From positions 21,267,409 through 21,331,408 of the forward strand of contig OW203765.1 of assembly GCA_934045905.1 (NCBI GenBank): 64,000 nucleotides of DNA, written 5' to 3'. The notes under the pieces are model-generated. The model ran no database searches, had not been told where the DNA came from, and saw only the letters and a list, made by a program, of their open reading frames with translations. A program made the translations under genes and the position numbers. The number at the start of each line of letters is the position of its first letter. Position 1 is the stretch's first letter. Of the stretch, positions 1 to 12,287 are shown piece by piece. This stretch comes from Leuctra nigra (taxonomy: Eukaryota; Arthropoda; Insecta; Plecoptera; Leuctridae).

Positions 1-2455
1 CTCAATAATAATATTTGTCATCATCGATTTTGATGTCAAAATAATAATAGGTACATTTTATTTGTCTCGATAAAATAATCAATTTAACCAACTGTTGAAT
101 TAGTAATTTTCAATACACTGCTGGACGTGTCAATCTTTAACAAATTTTCTACTAAAATGTTGGTTTAACTAATCAAAATTTAATAATTAATGGGTACTAA
201 GAGTTTCATATCATAACATGTCATTGGTCATCATAATAATATAAGGAAATATTGACTATTGGATTTTTTGCTAAGTCATTGTTCCATAAAATAAAATGAC
301 ATACATATTTTCACGGACTAATAAATTCTTCAACAATAATGTAATTAAAATGTTAACGCATGTTTTATAAATAACTTCCTGGACACTCATTGTGCGTTGT
401 GAACACAAATAGTCCCCTCTTGTTCCATGAATGTAATACGAAATTAGGTCAATATAATATACAGTAATATTAAGTATAATCTCTATTACAATGTACCAAG
501 GAGAACCGCATCATTTGAATATTTTGACTCTGATTTTGTTTGTTGGTTTGTTTGTCCCGTTCTTTGTGTGATTCCAAGACTCACAGTTTCTCTGATCTAA
601 CTGAAATTTGGCATTATATCAATACCAATTGCGTTTGCCAGTGTAGCGTTTTCAAACAAAATTCTCTTGCTGGTTTTAACTGAATACGATATTTCGTAGA
701 TGGAAATATCAAATTTTCCGATCAATCTGATATTTTCAAGGTCAAGTCTAACATTCATTGAATTTACACATTTGGAGTAAAATCGGCAAAGATTTCTGCA
801 AAGTTATTTTGTAATAGCTGTCAAAGTTAATCTATTAAAAAGTAAATTTATCCCATGTGTTTTGTTCAAATGAAAGGAAATGTTTGTTTGTAGGTATGTT
901 TTCACTCTGGAATGTAATATGGCTATTACTAAGTCGCAATGAAAACAGATATATTGTGCCTAGTACGTAGATATTTTAATATTGATTGATTGTATGATTT
1001 AAATTTGCTCTTTTAGGTAATCTCTTTTTAAGGTGTTGCAGAGCATTTCCCTAGACTGCAACCTAACTTTAGAAAAATTAAGTTACAAATGTACTAAACC
1101 TCATACCTACCTATCCCCAAGTTATTTTCGTAACCTAAAAATAATTACTGACGACAGAAAGGATTTCTTAGTGTTACTTAAGAACAGAATGTCTGCTGCC
1201 ACAGGCTTTGTTATGCTTTCTCTCTGAAACTTCGTGGTTATTCCTGGTTGACTTTGTGTTATACAAACTCCGAACAAAACAGCTTATTTCATTTATAATC
1301 TTCGTTTTAATTCCCATAAGACTTTCACCGCCTTCAAAATCTTCAAACTCGACGGCTCTTGAATCTTGATGAACAATAGCGTCTGATATTCAGTTACGAA
1401 ACAGTTTCCAAAAGTACGAGTAGACAGACTTTAGGAGTTTGGCTTTAAAACTTAAGCTATAGTAAAGAACGGAAAAATCTTGCGAGAGCGAGGCACTTTG
1501 CTAAATGAAATAATTCGTGATCAATAATGAAAAACCAAATTTAGAACTTTTACTGCATATTGAATTTGTAGTAACAGCTTATAAATAAATAACAATTTTT
1601 GGAGGGATCTCCGAATTTCACTTCTGTATAGAAATTTCAAATTTCGCATGTAAATAGATTTTTTTGTTCTGCATCATAATATGGCGGGAAAAAGTGGTCA
1701 AGGTGAACTAATTTTTGATATATATCGCTTCAAAGTTACAGTTTTTTTTTCTCAATTTAACATTGCGTATATAACGTTATAATTAACGTTACACGTATAT
1801 AATTTTTTGAAAAACTACTATAGCGTGTATCAGATGCAATATTTTATTATAAGATTTTTATATACACCTTCGTGGACGTTTTACCGAGCTATGAGGGTTT
1901 TACTGCTTTATTTTTACGTTTTTCCATCTGAAATGTGCAGTTTTACATGTAAAATTGTGTTGCTATGGTAAAACGGCCTTCTCGAAATTCGAAATTATTT
2001 GCAAATTTATAGAAATTTCTAGAAGACCGTGATTGTATCACTTATCCCTCCTTAAAGTGGTTCCATCGTTTCGGCATAGGAATGAGAATTTGCTGTAATT
2101 CACACCAAAGATTAATGAAACCATATTACATACAACTACCAAAATATTTGCCCCTTACGGTATCATATAATTAGATATTCTTGATTGAAGATCATCTTTT
2201 CCCCCATAAGATAACACAGGGAGACATGAAATCGTCCTGGAAAATTGGCCTTAAATTGCTCCAAATAAGAACGAAACTGTGTACAATATGTAAAATTTAC
2301 CATAAATCTGGCAACATTGCACTACAAATATGAATTATTTTGGGATAGTTTAATTGGAACTTCAATTAAAAACATATAATTGGAGCGTACGGTAAGATAT
2401 AATTGTTTTATGCTGTTGTTTGAGGTATTATTTCATCAGAGATTTGTATGAATTA
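1..2455. other. Gene-free AT-rich stretch
   Basis: No convincing exon, RNA gene or complete mobile element is visible here. The longest open frame (1033-1227, +) lies in AT-rich sequence without splice signals or recognisable protein content. The stretch may be intron or intergenic sequence of the gene whose last exon is proposed at 2579-2705. Confidence 0.5.
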
Positions 2456-2578
2456 CGGCGAATTCTAAGCACTTTGGCTGGAGCAGTGGGACCTCCTTAA
2501 TTTAGTTTCATTGACGCCTGTCCCTCATCCCACTGGAAATGTCCACATATTCAACATTGTGTGTCTTGTTTGTTACAG

Positions 2579-2705
2579 AACTGGATTCAAACTCCTGCCA
2601 GAAGTCATGGAATTCTACATGAGCAACGGCAATATGATCGCAGACCGGATGCTGTACATCCAGAGCATGGATAAGACGTGGTCTCATCACAGAATAGCAG
2701 CTTGA
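2579..2705 (+). CDS. Possible terminal coding exon of an unrecognised gene
   Basis: A pyrimidine-rich tract ending TTTGTTACAG precedes a 127-bp stretch of raised GC that stays open to a TGA. The frame uses the first exon base as the last base of a split codon and encodes about 41 residues beginning TGFKLLPEVMEFYMSNGN and ending TWSHHRIAA. The mix of charged and hydrophobic residues looks like a real protein C-terminus, and the acceptor is good. I do not recognise the family and cannot find the upstream exons in the 2.5 kb to the left. The antisense frame over the same bases (2508-2798) is also open, so strand choice rests on the acceptor. An alternative is a transposon-derived fragment. Confidence 0.35.
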
Positions 2706-3061
2706 GCGTCTTCGTGTCTTCGACCAATCAGTCAGGGATTCACAAAGCATTTGTCCAGGGGATTGATGGTTTACCCCACATTCACATGTCGGTTGCAATT
2801 ATGAATCTGAACTTCCATTATGCCAAGTTCACATCATCAAAGTGAATCTAGGTTAGATTAATCTCGGTTAACTTTGGTGAGGGGAATTAAATATCTTTGT
2901 GTATGGCATATTACGACTTGATCGAGTTTCCAGAACAGTTCACATTTTACAAATTAATCTAGATCCAGTCAGTTAACCTAGATTACCTTTCATCATTTGA
3001 ACATTGAATTACCTTCCAGTGTTATTATTTCATGGCCTATAAAACCTTGAGTCCAAATTAA

Positions 3062-3699
3062 TTGAGCGAGCGAAGCGAGCGTCTCCTTTTGAATCTTTTG
3101 GCACGGACCTCTGTTTCTTTTGTATTTTTTTTTGTTTTCGTTTTTGTCTGTTAATAGCCGATACACAGGTCGCACCGGTTCACCTATCGATCTGAAATTT
3201 TGCACACATGTAAAACCAACCTTCTCTGTTTGCAAACCCAAATTTTTTTGAAATCCATTCATTGGTTAAAATTTAAATAAATGTCTCCTGATAGGCTTAA
3301 AATGAAAACGGTCTTCGATAATTCTGATCAAACTCATATTTTGCATGATCATTAAGACCAACATTGTCTCTTATTTTACAAAATTTCATCCCAATCAGTT
3401 AAGAACGTATGAACTTATTGACATTTTTTATATCTGTCAGTAATGAAGTATCGAAAGTAATGTTTTCCAGTGCCACTTGAATTGAATCTGATTTGCTATA
3501 TTTACCAGGGTGCTTAGATGCTATTTTCAAGTTTCGATGAAAAGCATAATATACTTTTTTATTGATTGAGTGATCATATTTCAATTAAATATGGATGTGT
3601 ATGTGTATGTTTTCTTTGCGTTATGTACGCATTTCCGGTTCGAGAATTTGCACGTACCCGTGCTCGCTCATCAACGCGTTACACTGAGCGTTTTCCTAG
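3062..3699 (+). mobile_element. HLE copy A (Helitron/Helentron-like non-autonomous element)
   Basis: It starts TTGAGCGAGCGAAGCGAGCG and continues with the family landmarks: CACGGACCTCTGTTT, a T-rich tract, and CGATCTGAAATTTTGCACAC. It ends with GCTCGCTCATCAACGCGTT, a CGCTCA/TGAGCG hairpin and TTTTCCTAG, followed by a host T. The 3' half matches copies C and G. It has no coding capacity; the small frames inside are shadows. Confidence 0.75.
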
Positions 3700-5390
3700 T
3701 GAAAATACATGGATCTCAGCGCCCGAGATATTTTACAGGTGCAGTTAGATCCAAGTTTGATCTCGTTCGTTGACGTGGAAAGTTTGATTTAACCCATAGT
3801 GAGGTCACACGCCCAGGGTATAAATGTAGAATACACTCCCTGATTTAGGCTGGGAAGAAAGTGGTTTTATTTCAAATAAGCAAAAATCTAGAGGTAATTC
3901 CTTGTGAATCAGGACCCAGATGGCGAAGAAGTTGTTTTATATTGGACTTGATAGTTCCTGATTTGTTTGTTGATATGCAAAAAGCTTTACCAGTGTTTTA
4001 ATATGAACTTATTGTATTTATATTATATTTTAACCGAATGCGGAAAACGGCCTGAGCTGTAGTGAATCCGCTAATATACATTATACATATATGTTTTGAC
4101 CGATGTATAGGTATTTTCATAGCGTGTGATATTACTTTGTCACAGCAGAGCTAATAATTAATTGATTTTTGAAATTGAATTGTCAGTCAGTTGATTTAAA
4201 AGTATAATGCGATAATACGTATAATCGAATGAAAGTAAGGCAACATAACACTCACATCAATATCATAATATTATAATTAAATATATTTAAGAACATTACT
4301 ATTATGATGATTTCCTATTCATTTATTAATGAGCGTGAAAATGGTTGAATCATGCATTGTGAACCATATTTGTTTCTGTCAATTTTCAATATATTTCAAT
4401 GTGTTACTAATACAAATGAAACTAATTAATGCTTTAACATTGTTCCACAAATCAATTATAGCTCCTCTATATACTGATTTTACAAAAGTGAATACAAATA
4501 ACACCTATTAAACTGAAATGCATTCTTTTGTGTAGCTGATCACATTGTAATTCATTCGGCGGACTGCAGACTGAAACCCATACAAGGATTATTGGACGAA
4601 AACTCACATATAAACAGAACTTTGGTAGCAAATAGATACAACAAAATAAAACCAATACTGAGCCATGTTTACCAAACAAATAACAGAAGCACGGCTTTGT
4701 CTATTGGGGTGATCATTATCCAAAATTCCAATTCATGATAGCAGCACAATTTGGTTGTAATTATACCTAAGCTAAACATATCGTATTATATTAATCATAA
4801 ATTGTAGTAAATCCAAAGATGTATAATACACCTAATAACTAAAAACTAATTAAATACGAAACCTGTAATTTAATTTTTCCGTAAGAACCTCTGTTGAGTA
4901 TCGTATATGTATTGAAATTAAATTGTACTTAGATTAATAAAACATACATAATTTCAGAACACAACTAAAATACCAAATAGCTTTTAATTATAAAATTAAG
5001 TGCTCTCTTAGGGTTAGTATAATATGTAATTAAATCCTGAAGACACCATTGGAGTAAATATTCCAGGCAGAATCTTTCAAGTAGAATGTAGGTTACCTCG
5101 GCACAACGAATATTCTGCATTGCAGTGAATCATAATCACTGTCGTTTTATTTTCGTGACGCGAGTCATTCTAATTCAGACACCATGTCTAATGTATAATT
5201 CAGACATTTCGACTCTTATACCAAACTTCCTCGAATCTTTTATCATTTTAATAACAATGCGGTTGTGTTGTATGATTAAGGTGGCGCGATCACTCGAGGC
5301 AGTCTCAGATCTTCATATACATTTTATTCATTTACATTTTATTATACATACATTTTACACATTTTATTGTACTTATTGATAATCATGCCA
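3700..5390. other. Gene-free AT-rich stretch
   Basis: Very AT-rich sequence without plausible exons. The small frames at 4329-4511 and 5125-5379 have no splice or composition support. No repeat shared with the rest of the window was noticed. Confidence 0.5.
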
Positions 5391-5394
5391 TACA

Positions 5395-5712
5395 CCCTAA
5401 TAAAATTGAACACTTTTAGTGTCTTGTTTCTGAGATACTTTGAGATTTCTCCCCCATGTTATCTAATGGCAGCCAAGTAAAATCGTGTCATTTTTAAGCT
5501 AAAATGAAGGTATAATAATTTTGTACCGTTAGATTTTAACAAAAAAATAATCTTCTGGTAGACCCACGGACATACTATCAGATTTTTTTTTAAACATAAC
5601 CAACGTGTTCTATTTTAAAAGTTATACACCAAATTCGAAATGATTTTCCTCACATAAAATTATAAGCTCATTATTGGACGGGAGTTGCAAACTACAGAAC
5701 TAAATGAGTCTT
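5395..5712 (-). repeat. Dispersed repeat, inverted relative to 30062-30385
   Basis: Read on the minus strand, it matches 30062-30385 in order. Shared landmarks are a gcaactcccgtccaat-type start, a TTTATGT tract, ATCATTTCGAATTTGGT, CATGTTATC near the far end and TTGTTTCTGAGAT-type sequence. Divergence is substantial, which suggests an old element. No terminal structure or coding capacity was found. Confidence 0.55.
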
Positions 5713-5937
5713 TTATACTTAAATATAGTAGAACTGTTGTAAAAAGTTTTTTGAAATAGAAATTTCGAAAATAAATAAAAATGTGCTATATCGAGTGTTC
5801 GCGTCAAGTAAAATGTATGAACGGCGGCCCAATTGCCACAAAGTTGGTTTAAACTCGTTTTCCGTCTAGTTGCTCGAATTACAAGTAAATGACTTCGAGT
5901 TTATTTGAAAGCTTTTTCCACGTCCTTTCTGCACCTA

Positions 5938-6066
5938 TAGTCTAATGGTGTCGTATCAATAATGATTATGATTATGATTGGGAGTTGATGATGAAGAATA
6001 CGTATAAGGATTGATGGCGGAGAGGTGGCGGTTGTGGCCTATTAATAGGTTTTTCCCACATTTTCT
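5938..6066 (-). repeat. Degenerate tRNA-SINE fragment (3' part)
   Basis: Read on the minus strand, this matches the 3' body of the SINE at 55423-55692. Shared pieces are ATGATTATGATTGGGAG, the block around GAAGAATACGTATAAGGATTGATGG, and GGAGAGGTGGCGGT before a cleaved CTTCCCA-like end. It lacks the tRNA-like head and is clearly older than the full copy. Confidence 0.6.
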
Positions 6067-6953
6067 ATTAGTCTAGAGAAAACAAAGGAAAAGAATCACA
6101 GTCATTTAGGATTATTTCAGAGATTATTTGAAATTTGAGCTGTGTAAAAGAGCTGAAAATCACACACTTGACCCATTTCACAAGAACAAAAATTACCCAA
6201 TAACTGTATAAAGTTGCAGAAGTGAATTCTGACAGAGCTTTATGTAACGACATTTCAGAAATATGTCGCGCTGAAAACTGTCAAGTCAAAAACTCTTATT
6301 GCAAGAATGAAATCCAGGGAAATCCCAGATGAGATTCTCAGCAAATATTCGTCGAGTTCAGTTTTTCTCAACACTTCAACACATATGAAAAGGACATAAA
6401 ACGAGTCTTGACCTAGAAGACTTAAATGCATCTGGTCAAAGATGATTGCAACTTCGCCGCAGGAGAGATAAAAATGATTCCAGGAAATGGGAAATTGAAG
6501 AGAAAATAACTTGGATGTCTAGAAGCAGTTATTACTTGTATTTGAGAAGTACAACAAAATAAACACACCTTAATAAGAACAGAAATTGTTATCTATGATG
6601 ATAAATAAATGTCATAGGTATATAACACGTTTTCATCTTTAGCTAACATCTCTTAGAGAAGATCGTTTTTAAAAAGAGGTACCTGAGGTAAGTGCTTTTT
6701 TTCTGTGAGTAGATAATTTTCATATGACATGAATAATATTAAATAGTGTTTATAACAACCTTAGCTGACACGATGTAAATTTAAAGTTTATAAATTAAAT
6801 TTAACATCAAAAAAGCAAACAATATAATATAACATATATTTTTTGAAATTGAATACATTACACTCTCTGTCAATAAAATGAGATCGTAGAATACGTGTAC
6901 AAAAATGTTGACGTCACAAACTGAAGAAGGACTGTTAAAATTGTCATTGCGCC

Positions 6954-8178
6954 TTAACGACCAGGTAGAGTAACAATCGGCCTGGTAGTTGTAGTTGTCG
7001 GCAACGTGGTAGTTGGCAAGGTTGGGAAAGTTGGCTGCGTCGTGGGGAATGTAAAGAATGTGGAGGGGAAGGTTTGCAACGTGGTAGGCGGTCTTGTCGT
7101 GGTGGCTTCAGTGATGATCTCGGGGGGTGTGAGCACGATCACGATGCGCCGTCGAGCGCTCTTGATGACGTCATGGGCGACGTAATGTGCTCTTTTCATG
7201 ACGTAATGGGTGACGTAATGTGCTCTTTTCATGACGTAATGGATTGAGTTGTCTTCGACTGGCTCATGAGTCCCGTACTGTTTATAAAGGAAAAATCTGT
7301 TATCTACATAAAACCTATTAATTTATTCCATAACAGATTAGAATTAAATGTAACTGCTTATTGTTTTATGGTCTAAACCCATACAAATATAATTTTTAAA
7401 AATATTGTAGTACATGTTATTTTACCTAAAATTAATTTCATACATAGAATAGGGAAGTCTCCTTAAAATTAAATTTCAGAATAATATTTGTTTTATGAAT
7501 GTTGAGATGTTGCTGAACTCAGATGTGGTATTATTTTTGTTGTGAGATGAATAGTTTTCAAGGAATTAATTAACGAAGTTTGAAATATTTCTTATAATTT
7601 CAAAACAGGAAAATTGACAATGACATCACAATTAGCTATATTGCCATGCCAACAAAGAAATACCATGGTAACACATTGTTGGAGACTTGGAAATGACATC
7701 ACAATCCTAATTCTTGATACAGGCCGGTTTTCCCGCCAAAATACCAATGACATTTGAATTTGATTTTTACGAATGAAAATTTTAAATTTCGCTGGTGATA
7801 AGTGTGTTTATCATTGTTATTTGTGTTGATTTTTACAAATTAACTCTAATAAAATTTCACGAGACTGCTCTATTGCAAACGTAATGCACATTGATTTCAA
7901 TGTTAACTAAGACTATTACAAAAGCTCGTAAATTTGATCAATAATGAAATCAATTTTTTGTGTGATAACTGTTGGGAAATATTTTACATACAGTAACTTA
8001 TTAAGTTATTGTATTGATTTGTTTAATTTGTTGAAAGAACTAAGAAAACACAACCGGCGCAACAAGCTGTGAGCTGGCGAGTTCACAACGAAATATCGGC
8101 AACAAGTTTCATTGAAACAATACTTACAATTACGCTGACACTAATGAGTATCACAAACAACACGATTTTTACACTCAT
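6954..8178 (-). CDS. Small secreted Thr/Pro-rich protein, cluster gene 1 (124 aa, two exons)
   Basis: Exon 1 (8128-8178) encodes MSVKIVLFVILISVSVI, a lysine followed by a hydrophobic run typical of a signal peptide, and ends in phase 0 at GTAAGT. After an 850-bp intron, the acceptor TTTATAAACAG opens exon 2 (6954-7277, 108 codons including TAA) in the same phase. The mature protein starts YGTHEP, carries an 11-residue unit twice (MKRAHYVTHYV, MKRAHYVAHDV), then the cluster motif IKSARRRIVIVLTPP, and finishes in a Thr/Pro-rich tail that would suit O-glycosylation. Domain order and intron phase match the next three genes, so I infer tandem duplication. No database family is recognised. The gene model is inferred from sequence signals only, and the exact transcription start and poly(A) site are not clear. 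Confidence 0.72.
7178..7256 (-). repeat. 33-bp coding tandem repeat with TGACGTAA motifs
   Basis: A 33-bp unit is duplicated in exon 2 of cluster gene 1 and encodes the repeated MKRAHYV-[TA]-H-[YD]-V segment. Each unit carries ATGACGTAA/GTGACGTAA, and the neighbouring degenerate unit has ATGACGTCAT. These look like CRE/ATF sites but probably arise only from the coding repeat. Confidence 0.75.
7640..7740 (-). repeat. Short dispersed repeat, inverted copy at 15445-15545
   Basis: The minus strand reads GGCGGGAAAAC, then a TGATGTCATTTC-type block, then CAACAATGTGTTACCATGG and TTTGTTG. The same blocks occur in the same order on the plus strand at 15445-15545. The copy here lies in the intron of cluster gene 1; the other lies between cluster genes 3 and 4. 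This may be an old MITE pair or duplicated intergenic DNA. Confidence 0.5.
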
Positions 8179-8756
8179 TTGAATGATTCCTCAATATCCT
8201 CAGAGACAAGTAAATGACAACTGAATATGATATGTAGCACTTAGAACAGTGGAAGCGAAATTATAGCAGAAGGAAATATAAAATACTATCAACAATGATG
8301 CAAATTAGTCGAGGCAGAAAATTCACCGGAGCGAAAATTAGCAGTAGAATGTGACATTGGCTTTTATTATACATTTAATAGAATTAATACAAATTATTTC
8401 AAAATGAAAGGTCGTAAAAATGGACAATTAATCAAAATAATATTGCTATTATGGCATGCAATGCTGTGACAAGGTTAGGGACATGGACCGTGAGTTATTC
8501 TCCCATGAAAACTTTAACACAGGTTTACCCGGAAATACTGCAATTTCAAGACCATGGCAAATTCAGATTAATTGAATTAATAATGAAATATTTGTCGTTT
8601 TAAATTTTAGATTTAAAAACTGATAAAAAAAATAATTAAACAACGATGTATCTACGTAAGAGGTTAATTGGAGTAACTTCACGATATCATAAATTGTGTA
8701 CAGAATACACGAAAGAAACTCACTAAACGTGATGCACAGAGCGTTTCCGAATAAAA

Positions 8757-11475
8757 TTATTTACCTTGTGAAAAAAATGCAAAAATGGATTCATCCTCAT
8801 CTTCGACGGCTAATACAGCAGACGTAGTTCTTGTTCTAGGCGTAGTTGTCATTCTAGTGGAAGATGATCTAAATCCTTCTCTAGTTGTATCTAGTTGTTC
8901 TCTCGTGGATGAGACCGATGGACCGGTTGGTGATGAAGGAATTGACATTGTAGTGAGGGCGGGAGAAACCGGAGACACAGATAGCTGAGTAGTGGTAGAA
9001 AGGTTGGTCACAGAAGATGAGATAGCATTTGTTTGTCTATTAGTTGAGAAAATATTTGTTGGTCTAGTGTAAGCAGTTGTTGGGCCAGTAGATGTCCTAG
9101 AGTTTGAAGTTCTGGGAGCTGTGGTTGTTCTAGGTGTAGTAGGGGGAGAGTTTGTTGGGCCAGGAGATGTAGGAGGGTTTGTCGTTCTGGGAGTTGTGGA
9201 GGTCCTAGGTGTAGTTCTAGGGGGAGAGTTTGTTGGGCCAGTAGATGCAGGTGTGTTTGACGTTCTAGGAGTTGTGGTAGTTCTAGGTGTAGTAGGAGGA
9301 GAGTTTGTTGGGCCAGTAGATGCAGGAGTGTTTGTCGTTCTGGGAGCTGTGGTAGTTCTAGGTGTTGTAGGGGAAGAGTTTGTTGGGCCAGTAGATGTAG
9401 GAATGTTTGACGTTCTGGGAGGTGTGGTAGTTCTAGGTGTAGTAGGGAGAGAGTTTGTTGGGCCAGTAGATGTAGGAGGGTTTGTCGTTCTGGGAGTTGT
9501 GGAGGTCCTAGGTGTAGTTCTAGGGGGAGAGTTTGTTGGGCCAGTAGATGTAGGAGTGTTTGACGTTCTAGGAGTTATGGTAGTTCTAGGTGTAGTAGGG
9601 GGAGAGTTTGTTGGGCCAGTAGATGTAGGAGTGTTTGACGTTCTGGGAGGTGTGGTAGTTCTAGGTGTAGTTCTAGGGGGAGAGTTTGTTGGGCCAGTAG
9701 ATGTAGGAGGGTTTGTCGTTCTGGGAGTTGTGGAGGTCCTAGGTGTAGTTCTAGTGGGAGAGTTTGTTGGGCCAGTAGGTGTAGGAGTGTTTGTCGTTCT
9801 GGGAGCTGTGGTAGTTCTAGGTGTAGTTCTAGGGGGAGAGTTTGTTGGGCCAGTAGATGTAGGAGTGTTTGTCTTTCTAGGAGTTGTGGAGGTCCTAGGT
9901 GTAGTTCTAGGGGGAGAGTTTGTTGGGCCAGTAGATGTAGGAGTGTTTGACGTTCTGTGAGGTGTTGTAGTTCTAGGTGTTGTAGGGGTAGAGTTTGTTG
10001 GACCAGTAGGTGTAGGAGTGTTTGACGTTCTGTGATGTGTTGTAGTTCTAGGTGTTGTAGGTGTAGAGTTTGTTGGGCCAGTAGGTGTAGGAGTGTTTGT
10101 CGTTCTGGGAGCTGTGGTAGTTCTAGGTGTAGTTCTAGGGGGAGAGTTTGTTGGGCCAGTAGATGTAGGAGTGTTTGACGTTCTGTGAGGTGTTGTAGTT
10201 CTAGGTGTTGTAGGTGTAGAGTTTGTTGGGCCAGTAGGTGTAGGAGTGTTTGTCGTTCTGGGAGTTGTGGAGGTCCTAGGTGTAGTTCTAGGGGGAGAGT
10301 TTGTTGGGCCAGTAGATGTAGGAGGGTTTGTCGTTCTGGGAGTTGTGGAGGTCCTAGGTGTAGTTCTAGTGGGAGAGTTTGTTGGGCCAGTAGGTGTAGG
10401 AGTGTTTGTCGTTCTGGGAGTTGTGGAGGTCCTAGGTGTAGTTCTAGGGGGAGAGTTTGTTGGGCCAGTAGATGTAGGAGTGTTTGACGTTCTAGGAGTT
10501 GTGGTAGTTCTAGGTGTTGTAGAGGGAGAGTTTGTTGGGCCAGTAGATATTGAAGGAAAGTTTGATGTTCTCGATGTAGTAGTTGTACCAGGTTGATTGG
10601 TTGGAGAAGACTTAGTATGAGAAATTGAAGTGGTATATATGCTTGTTTGTCTAGAAGTAGGAAGTGCAGTTGTTTGCCTCTGAGTTGTTGGTATTTGACT
10701 GGTAGGGTGGCCGGTAGAGGGCGTCTGGTTTCTCGTGAAAGGGAAGATAGTTGGCAGGGAAGGGATGGGAAATAATGTATTACTGTTTGGTGGTGTGCTT
10801 GTCGTCGACGTCGAGCGCTGTGTCATGGAGGTGGACGTGGACGTGGACGTGGACCGGGATGACGTCCACGTCGTGGAGGTGGAGGTGGAGGATCGACATG
10901 GAGGTCTGCGTGTGGTCGGCTCGGTGATCTCGATGAGCAAGAGCATGTACAGACGACTGTTAGAGAGCACATGGCGCAAGCGCGGATTGTCTTCTGCTCT
11001 CACGTGATAGCTCTCTGTTGATATTCTCAGACATGTCTACAGATGAAACAATACAAACTTAAGCAAACTGCACGTTATCTCTTGATTTTCATATCTTTGT
11101 AATGGTTTGGATCATCCATAGTTCATTTTAAAATAAAAAGTTAGGAAATATTTTTAGATGATTTAGTACATTTTTTTGGCTTTGCGTATCAATCAACATC
11201 AACAATATAATTGCTTTCTAAAAATAGCTTAATTAATTTTAAATTCTTTTTATTAGGTAATTTTATCAATTTTATCAATGTTATTTTGTCAATAATAACT
11301 TTATAATTTTAAGCGAGGGGTTTTATAAATCCCCATAAAGATCTTGCTTTTCATCAATTAATTCTGTTATTTAGTTTGTTAAAATACAAATGAATTATTT
11401 ACTTACCATTTGTGTTATTTCAATCAGCAGAAGTAAACACGCAATAAAGTATTTATATGCATCTTTAATCTTCAT
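8757..11475 (-). CDS. Secreted mucin-like Thr/Pro/Ser repeat protein, cluster gene 2 (782 aa, two exons)
   Basis: Exon 1 (11407-11475) encodes MKIKDAYKYFIACLLLLIEI and three more residues, a signal peptide, and ends in phase 0 at GTAAGT. A 370-bp intron ends TTTCATCTGTAG. Exon 2 (8757-11036, 760 codons with TAA) begins TCLRISTESYHV, holds the cluster motif in divergent form (LSNSRLYMLLLIEITEP), then a His-poor Thr/Ser/Pro region. Next come about 20 tandem units of 24-26 residues built on STGPTNSPPRTTPRTSTTPR, followed by a unique Ser/Thr-rich stretch and an acidic end (EDEDES). Pro and Arg at regular spacing with dense Thr/Ser fit a heavily O-glycosylated extracellular mucin. The stop overlaps a possible donor (CAAG|GTAAAT), so a further 3' exon cannot be excluded. 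The repetitive plus-strand frames opposite it are shadows. Confidence 0.75.
9061..10600 (-). repeat. Coding minisatellite (about 20 units of 72-78 bp) in the mucin exon
   Basis: The DNA repeats a unit containing GAGTTTGTTGGGCCAGTAGA (plus strand) roughly every 75 bp. Two length classes differ by one codon (SPPR-TTPR versus SPP-TTPR). Third-position and codon differences are shared between non-adjacent units, which suggests unequal exchange or gene conversion within the array. Copy number is likely to vary between individuals. Confidence 0.85.
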
Positions 11476-11479
11476 ACTA

Positions 11480-12280
11480 AGGTCATAATTTGTTTTCACT
11501 CGTTACTAATCTCCTAGCTGTTGCAAATACTCTTCCACAAACTCACTAGGTACCAATAACTGCTAGTTAGGTACATATTTTTCCCTCACAGCAGCACTCT
11601 CGTTGCGTGTCAATTTCCATATCAACACTTCTTTTGTCACTGTAAAAAAAATGTTTTTTACGCTTTTTTATGTTATATTGTATTTTTATTTGCGATAAGT
11701 TTACAAAGGATTCGTCATGGTTTAGCTTGAACTAATATTGTGGTGTATTAATTATATGACCGGATCCTGTTACGAAGCTACGGGAATAATACACTAATTC
11801 CGTTCCCTATAAATTCCCTATAATTCCCTGTAATTAACAACTGTTTCGTCGCAAATTGCAAATTTTTATGTATATGGATACCTATCTTCAAGACGTCCGT
11901 TAACTGGATGCTGATTTTTAGTATCTCAAATACAAAATATGTATTAATATTACGATTAAAAGTTAGAACATTGTAATTTTACGAACCAGTTATAATTTTA
12001 TTCATGATTTCATTGTGTAATGGTAACATTCTCATCTTAAATATAATGGGTCAAGTATTTGGGCAGAAATCAGTCGAATACACATAAATGAACTCAATTT
12101 TCTTTTGAATTTGTCAGTAAAGACTAGGTACCAGATATTAAGATTGAGAATTTTTCAAGGTAAAATTAAATTTAATTGTAATATTCAAACTCAACAAATA
12201 TTTACTTGATAACCAATATATCTAAAGTATACAGACTTTGTTTGATTACCATTATTGTAGTTTATATAAAAAAAAAATAT
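11480..12280. other. Intergenic region between cluster genes 3 and 2
   Basis: Sequence upstream of the mucin-like gene. It must contain that gene's promoter, but no clear TATA box at a proper distance was found. No exon or mobile element was recognised. Confidence 0.4.
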
Positions 12281-12287
12281 ATATATT

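Noticed and set aside
8190..8756. A third exon of the mucin gene using the donor CAAG|GTAAAT
   Set aside because: The best acceptor found (near 8216, TATTCAG) would run the exon into the 5' region of cluster gene 1 without a stop, so the TAA at 8757 was kept.
9121..9960. Long plus-strand frame rich in Val/Gly (279 codons) opposite the mucin repeats
   Set aside because: Direct antisense shadow of the tandem array. It has no signal peptide or splice context, and the same pattern reappears in another frame at 10246-10596.
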